Part shown: in pieces, positions 60,856 to 64,000 of the stretch
Position numbering within the stretch: position 1 is the stretch's first letter
How the letters are laid out: the number at the start of each line of letters is the position of its first letter
Origin: Rhodobacteraceae bacterium EL53
Lineage (GTDB): Bacteria > Pseudomonadota > Alphaproteobacteria > Rhodobacterales > Rhodobacteraceae
Direction of reading: 5' to 3'
Length of the DNA stretch: 64,000 bases
Assembly (NCBI GenBank): GCA_900313015.1
Contig: OMPR01000015.1
Coordinates: 228,069 to 292,068 of the forward strand
Made by a program: the position numbers and the translations under genes
Notes under the pieces: model-generated
Database searches by the model: none
Told to the model about the DNA's origin: nothing
What the model saw: only the letters and a program-made list of their open reading frames with translations

Positions 60856-61686
60856 ATGAGTGGTGAGGAATGGTCAGATTTGGAAAATAACGCCATCGTG
60901 GCAGATTACTTATCCATGCTTTCTGATGAGCTGACAGGCAAGAGATACAACAAGGCAGCCCACAACCGCTCCCTCCAGAAATTGATTGGCCGCTCGAAGG
61001 GTTCGATTGAATTCAAGCATCAAAACATCTCAGCCGTGCTCAAAGGGTTGGGTGAGACCTGGATCAATGGTTACAAGCCCGCGTTCAATTTTCAGTTGTC
61101 TTTGGTCGAAGCTGTCGCGCGACAGCTTCACCAACGCGCAGGCTGGCTTGTAAGCTCCCAGACCAAGCTGACGGGGATATCCGAGGCTCCAGGGGCCATC
61201 TGGATAGGTACACCGCCGACCCTGCAGAACACCCCTCCACCGGATGAAATAGAGCAAATGCAGGCCGTAGCCCGCAAATTCGATGTGGCGGGACGTGACG
61301 AGCAGAACCGATCTCTTGGCAAGGCCGGAGAGGAGCGTGTCCTCCATCACGAGCGTGCCATTCTCGCCAGCGCCGGGCGGCAGGATCTCGCTCGGAAGGT
61401 GCGCTGGGTCAGTCAGGAAGATGGCGACGGTGCTGGTTACGATATCTCCAGCTTCTCGCCCGAAGGAGAAGAACGGCTGATTGAGGTGAAAACGACAAAC
61501 GGATGGGAGCGAACTCCTTTCCACATCTCCAGAAATGAATTGGCTGTCGCAGACTCAAACCGCGACAGCTGGACACTTTTCAGGCTTTGGAACTTCTCCC
61601 GGGAGCCGAGGGCATTCGAATTGCGCCCACCACTGACTACCCATGTCGATTTAACAGCAACGAGCTTCCAAGCGAGTTTCCACTAA
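60856..61686 (+). CDS. DUF3883 (NOV) domain protein, putative nuclease
   Basis: A 276-residue protein. The N-terminal 95 residues are helical (ADYLSMLSDELTGKRYNKAA, then IEFKHQNISAVLKGLG). Residues about 150-265 match DUF3883: LGKAGEERVLHHER, then GYDISSFSPEGEERLIEVKT, where Asp and Glu-x-Lys sit as in PD-(D/E)XK nucleases, and ISRNELAVADSNRDSWTLFR. It lies 71 bases after the GIY-YIG gene on the same strand, so the two may act together. The giant protein at 32476 ends in the same domain type, but the two are otherwise unrelated. Function as a defence nuclease is inferred. Confidence 0.75.
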   Translation: MSGEEWSDLENNAIVADYLSMLSDELTGKRYNKAAHNRSLQKLIGRSKGSIEFKHQNISAVLKGLGETWINGYKPAFNFQLSLVEAVARQLHQRAGWLVSSQTKLTGISEAPGAIWIGTPPTLQNTPPPDEIEQMQAVARKFDVAGRDEQNRSLGKAGEERVLHHERAILASAGRQDLARKVRWVSQEDGDGAGYDISSFSPEGEERLIEVKTTNGWERTPFHISRNELAVADSNRDSWTLFRLWNFSREPRAFELRPPLTTHVDLTATSFQASFH

Positions 61687-61698
61687 GGGTCAGTGGAA

Positions 61699-62238
61699 TC
61701 ACCGGCAGCCCTTGGCCTCTTGACGCGCCTTGGCCAGCTTCACCAACACTTCGTCGGACTTTTCTGGAACAAGTGCCACGTAATTCTCGATGATGCTTCC
61801 TGCGTGGCGAATGCCCCAGCCCATCGTCGTGGCAATCTGCTCCAACGAGCAACCTGCTCGTAGCAATTCAGTCGCTGCGGTTCCTCTCATATCATAGAAA
61901 TGAAGCTCATTTCTGATGTTGATCTTTGACCGATCATTCTTGGCAGCATCATTCACCCGCTGCCGCAGGTCTCGAATAATTCCTGAGGCACGCTCAGGTT
62001 GCAGTTTGTGCCCGTCCAACGAGACGACCAGGTATTCTTGATTGTCCGGTGTAGTGTCGATCAACTGTGCCAGTGCCGGTGTTACTGGAATCGCAACGGG
62101 TTTTCCGTTCTTCGTTCGCTTGAAGAACAAGCGCCTGCCCATCGGGGTTTTCTGAACGTGTTTCGGCCCGGCGTGGGCCCAGATGATCCTGAGAGATAAG
62201 ACCCATCGGGGCATCCCCGGCTTTGGCCATGTCTTCAT
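61699..62238 (-). pseudogene. Tyrosine integrase, N-terminally truncated
   Basis: About 170 codons encode the C-terminal half of a tyrosine recombinase: RTKNGKPVAIPVTPALAQLI, the box HFYDMRGTAATELLRAGCSL with the second catalytic Arg, IATTMGWGI, and the nucleophile Tyr in IIENYVALV. The N-terminal DNA-binding domain and the first catalytic Arg are missing. A second frame to about 62419 may hold scrambled upstream remains. It is convergent with the DUF3883 gene and lies 1.9 kb outside the right att-like repeat, so it could be the remains of the integrase that used the tRNA-Cys site. Not active as it stands. Confidence 0.75.
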
Positions 62239-62401
62239 AGGAGCGCAGGTCGACTCGCGCCGACGAGCCGATCCGTTTCAGCGCTGCATTGGTTCTTTTC
62301 TCCCATTTCCCCCGAATCCGAAGGATCTCCTGGGGGCCGCTCTTCTTGTCATCCAGCACCCTTGTGGTTCTGTGCGTCCCATCGTCCGCGCGGCGTGTGT
62401 G

Positions 62402-62716
62402 TGGAAGTGTGACGGTCAAAACCTTCGACCAATGGGAGACGGCGCACCGTTTGTCTCTGGCTTTGATACGCCAGAATTAAGCAGGTATTCGGATTGCCCA
62501 AAGGAAACCCATGCAGGTTTACTAGCTGCGGTACGAATGTCTGAACTACTGCGAAAACCCGGTTTGGTTATCGAAGACTCAGGCGAAATCGACAATTTCA
62601 GAAGGCCGCCAGTCGTACTTCGCCTGCCAGATGGATCAACCATTGGGCAGACATTGATCAATGAAGGCTTCGAGCGCGTTTGGACACCCCCCTATCGGGC
62701 CAGCTGGTGCGATTGA
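62402..62716 (+). pseudogene. Staphylococcal-nuclease-like fragment
   Basis: The frame reads CDGQNLRPMGDGAPFVSGFD, TPELSRYSDCPKETHAGLLA, then PPVVLRLPDGSTIGQTLINE and a WCD ending. This parallels thermonuclease-like proteins of Rhodobacterales (DGD, GFDTPE, and a strand-helix end with WC). The 5' part is missing and the usual DGDT is degraded, so the gene was probably cut when the adjacent integrase relic formed. ATG 62432 could start a 94-residue product. Confidence 0.55.
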
Positions 62717-63012
62717 GGAGGTATAGGCTGTCTTCAGACTGAAGGGGCGGTTGTGGGTGTCTCTTGCCGCATCGAAGGCTAACGTCGATTGCGTGCGGAA
62801 TGCGGGCTTTGCAAAGTCGCGCGAACTGCCCACAGCGGTCTTTGACCGTGGTACTTATTCGGCATCGAATCTTCCCATAAGGGGACATTGGAAGATTGCG
62901 CAACGGCAATTGATCCTCTGGCGAGTAACCTCCCTCACCTTCAACTGAAAATGCGTGTAATCCCAAAGAAAAAATGATCAGGGTAGAGCATTCAACCGAG
63001 GGACGACTCACT
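62717..63012. other. Intergenic stretch with an inverted fragment of the dispersed repeat
   Basis: 296 bp without a gene. GCGGGCTTTGCAAAGTCGC near 62806 is the reverse complement of the start of the repeat found at 43493, 47961, 52478 and 54925. Confidence 0.45.
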
Positions 63013-63429
63013 TTGTCAAAAATCAATAAGTCCGATATTTATGAGAAAAACTTGAATTTTCCTACTAGGCTCTGATGCCCCTCACGGCTTGCTACCCACT
63101 CTTGCCTTGGAACTCAAACAAGATGGCTCAGACGAGGCACATACCGTTGAGACACTAGCCACCAAGTACGAAGGCATACCTGATTTCCAAGCACATCTCT
63201 TCTCTTCGTATGTTCGCGAGGTCATCTTACCAGCTGCTGAATACAATCCCAGCCTCACACTGTTCAATACAGCTGACCAAGACAAGACGATTGAAAATTA
63301 TCGTCAGTTTGTTGAAACGGTTTTGAAGATACTAAGCAAAAAGAGCCGCAAGAAGCGGGTCAACATCTTCACCACGAATGATGATGGAGTGGTAGCTCAC
63401 ACTGCCGAGGCGCTGTTTAGGCACGGGAC
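63013..63429 (+). pseudogene. SIR2-like NAD-binding protein, frameshifted and cut by an IS
   Basis: TTG 63013, after a GAGGGA RBS, opens SKINKSDIYEKNL. A frameshift near 63055-63062 leads to FLLGSDAPHGLLPTLALELK, which resembles the GAGxS nucleotide loop of SIR2 domains, and later KSRKKRVNIFTTNDDGVV, like the NIFTTNYD strand of SIR2-family defence proteins. The gene is cut at about 63410-63430 by the IS5-family element; the codons beyond are antisense to the transposase. SIR2 effectors in defence deplete NAD when phage is sensed. Assignment rests on two motifs. Confidence 0.5.
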
Positions 63430-64000
63430 TTATAACCAGAATATTACGGTTGCGGCGAGAGCGATGGTCGAAAGGAACACCTTTGGGCATCTGTCATAGC
63501 TGGTTGCCACGCGCCTCCAATCTTTCAAGCGGCCAAACATGATCTCGATACGATTGCGGCGTTAATATCGACGTTTGTCATATTTGACAGCCTTGCCGCG
63601 TGACTTTCGTCCGGGGATGCAAGGCGTTATTCCCATATCTACAAGGGCTTCCCGGAACCAATCCGCATCATAGCCACGATCCCCAAGTAGCCAGTCCGCT
63701 GATGGCAGGCTACTCACAAGAGCTCTCGCCCCAGTGTAGTCGCTTGCTTGACCGGCGGTCATGAAGAACCGAATAGGCCGCCCAACCGTGTCAGTCACAG
63801 CATGCAGCTTTGTGTTCATACCGCCTTTGGTACGCCCGATCAGGCGTCCGCCCCCCCTTTTTGGCCGACAAGCTGGAAGCTGTCCGGTGGGCCTTGAGGT
63901 AAGTCGCGTCGATTGAAAGCGTTTTATGGTCAGGCGCTTCAGCGGCAAGGCCCTCCATAATTCGGGCAAACACGCCCATATCGCTCCACCGCTTCCAACG
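63405..64000 (-). mobile_element. IS5-family (IS427-like) insertion sequence, partial
   Basis: The element carries the transposase at 63430-64000 and runs off the right edge. Its left end lies within about 63405-63430, inside the SIR2-like gene; the terminal inverted repeat cannot be fixed because the other end is not in the window. Confidence 0.75.
63430..64000 (-). pseudogene. IS5-family transposase, partial, with slippery site and nonsense codon
   Basis: The DDE transposase reads SIDATYLKAHRTASSL, shifts frame at a slippery run (A5G7 on the minus strand, 63862-63851), then GRLIGRTKGGMNTKLHAVTD, DWLLGDRGYDADWFREAL, and NRIEIMFGRLKDWRRVATSY to a stop at 63430. All three catalytic residues are visible. 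The two-frame layout is the programmed -1 frameshift of the IS427 group. A TAA at 63562-63564 interrupts KYDKRRY-RRNRIE, where relatives have a sense codon, so this copy is probably inactive unless read through. The start is beyond the window. Confidence 0.85.

Noticed and set aside
62183..62401. N-terminal extension of the nuclease-like fragment
   Set aside because: These codons are antisense to integrase remains and show no nuclease homology.
63433..63499. The end of the SIR2-like frame
   Set aside because: These codons are the reverse strand of the transposase C-terminus (FLSTIALAATVIFWL) and belong to the IS.

Overview
The window looks like part of a marine Roseobacter-group alphaproteobacterial genome (Rhodobacterales). 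Codon use is GC-rich, TTG and GTG starts are common, and the gene families (GntR-FCD, TRAP-like permease, feruloyl-CoA synthetase, DUF805, DUF1835/DUF3658, RTX, IS5/IS427) fit that group. This is inference from gene content; no database search was possible.

Layout. (1) 1-8455 is a metabolic region. A GntR regulator with a TRAP-like permease N-terminus behind it is divergent from a catabolic operon: GST-like protein, formylglycine-type sulfatase, feruloyl-CoA synthetase-like ligase, a 55-residue stump of an anaerobic sulfatase maturase, and an acyl-CoA dehydrogenase. (2) 8959-12160 is accessory DNA: a small protein with a perfect hairpin terminator, a hipBA toxin-antitoxin pair with three evenly spaced palindromic operators, and a winged-helix phage or plasmid-type protein. 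(3) A 46-bp copy of the 3' end of a tRNA-Cys(GCA) gene lies at 12267 and an identical copy in the same orientation at 59750, so the 47.5 kb between them looks like an integrated island or a nested set of islands. (4) 13018-32411 is a complete type 1 BREX phage-defence operon (brxR, brxA, brxB, brxC, two tandem pglX genes, pglZ, brxL). A two-gene AAA-ATPase plus PD-(D/E)XK-like nuclease module sits between brxC and pglX. A 1772-residue sacsin-like GHKL ATPase with a C-terminal DUF3883 domain converges on the operon. (5) 38376-55000 carries two paralogous cassettes (AraC regulator divergent from amidohydrolase and porin genes), small secreted or membrane proteins, a large RTX protein with a decayed copy of its tail, and several copies of a hairpin-forming intergenic repeat. 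(6) 55061-59680 is a phage-satellite-like module: P27-like small terminase, five 21-bp iterons, a P4-type primase-helicase and a 78-79-bp tandem repeat. (7) Beyond the right tRNA repeat are a GIY-YIG nuclease, a DUF3883 protein, a truncated tyrosine integrase, a nuclease-like fragment, and a SIR2-like gene cut by an IS5-family element that runs off the window.

Together the island reads as a defence-loaded mobile region. BREX supplies the main barrier, and the nested ATPase-nuclease pair, the GHKL-DUF3883 protein, the GIY-YIG/DUF3883 pair and the SIR2 relic are candidate additional defences. The primase, iterons and small terminase suggest a satellite that could replicate and be packaged by a helper phage. 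The best candidates for undescribed biology are the ATPase-nuclease pair embedded and translationally coupled inside BREX, the mosaic tandem pglX pair, and the satellite module with its iterons and repeats.
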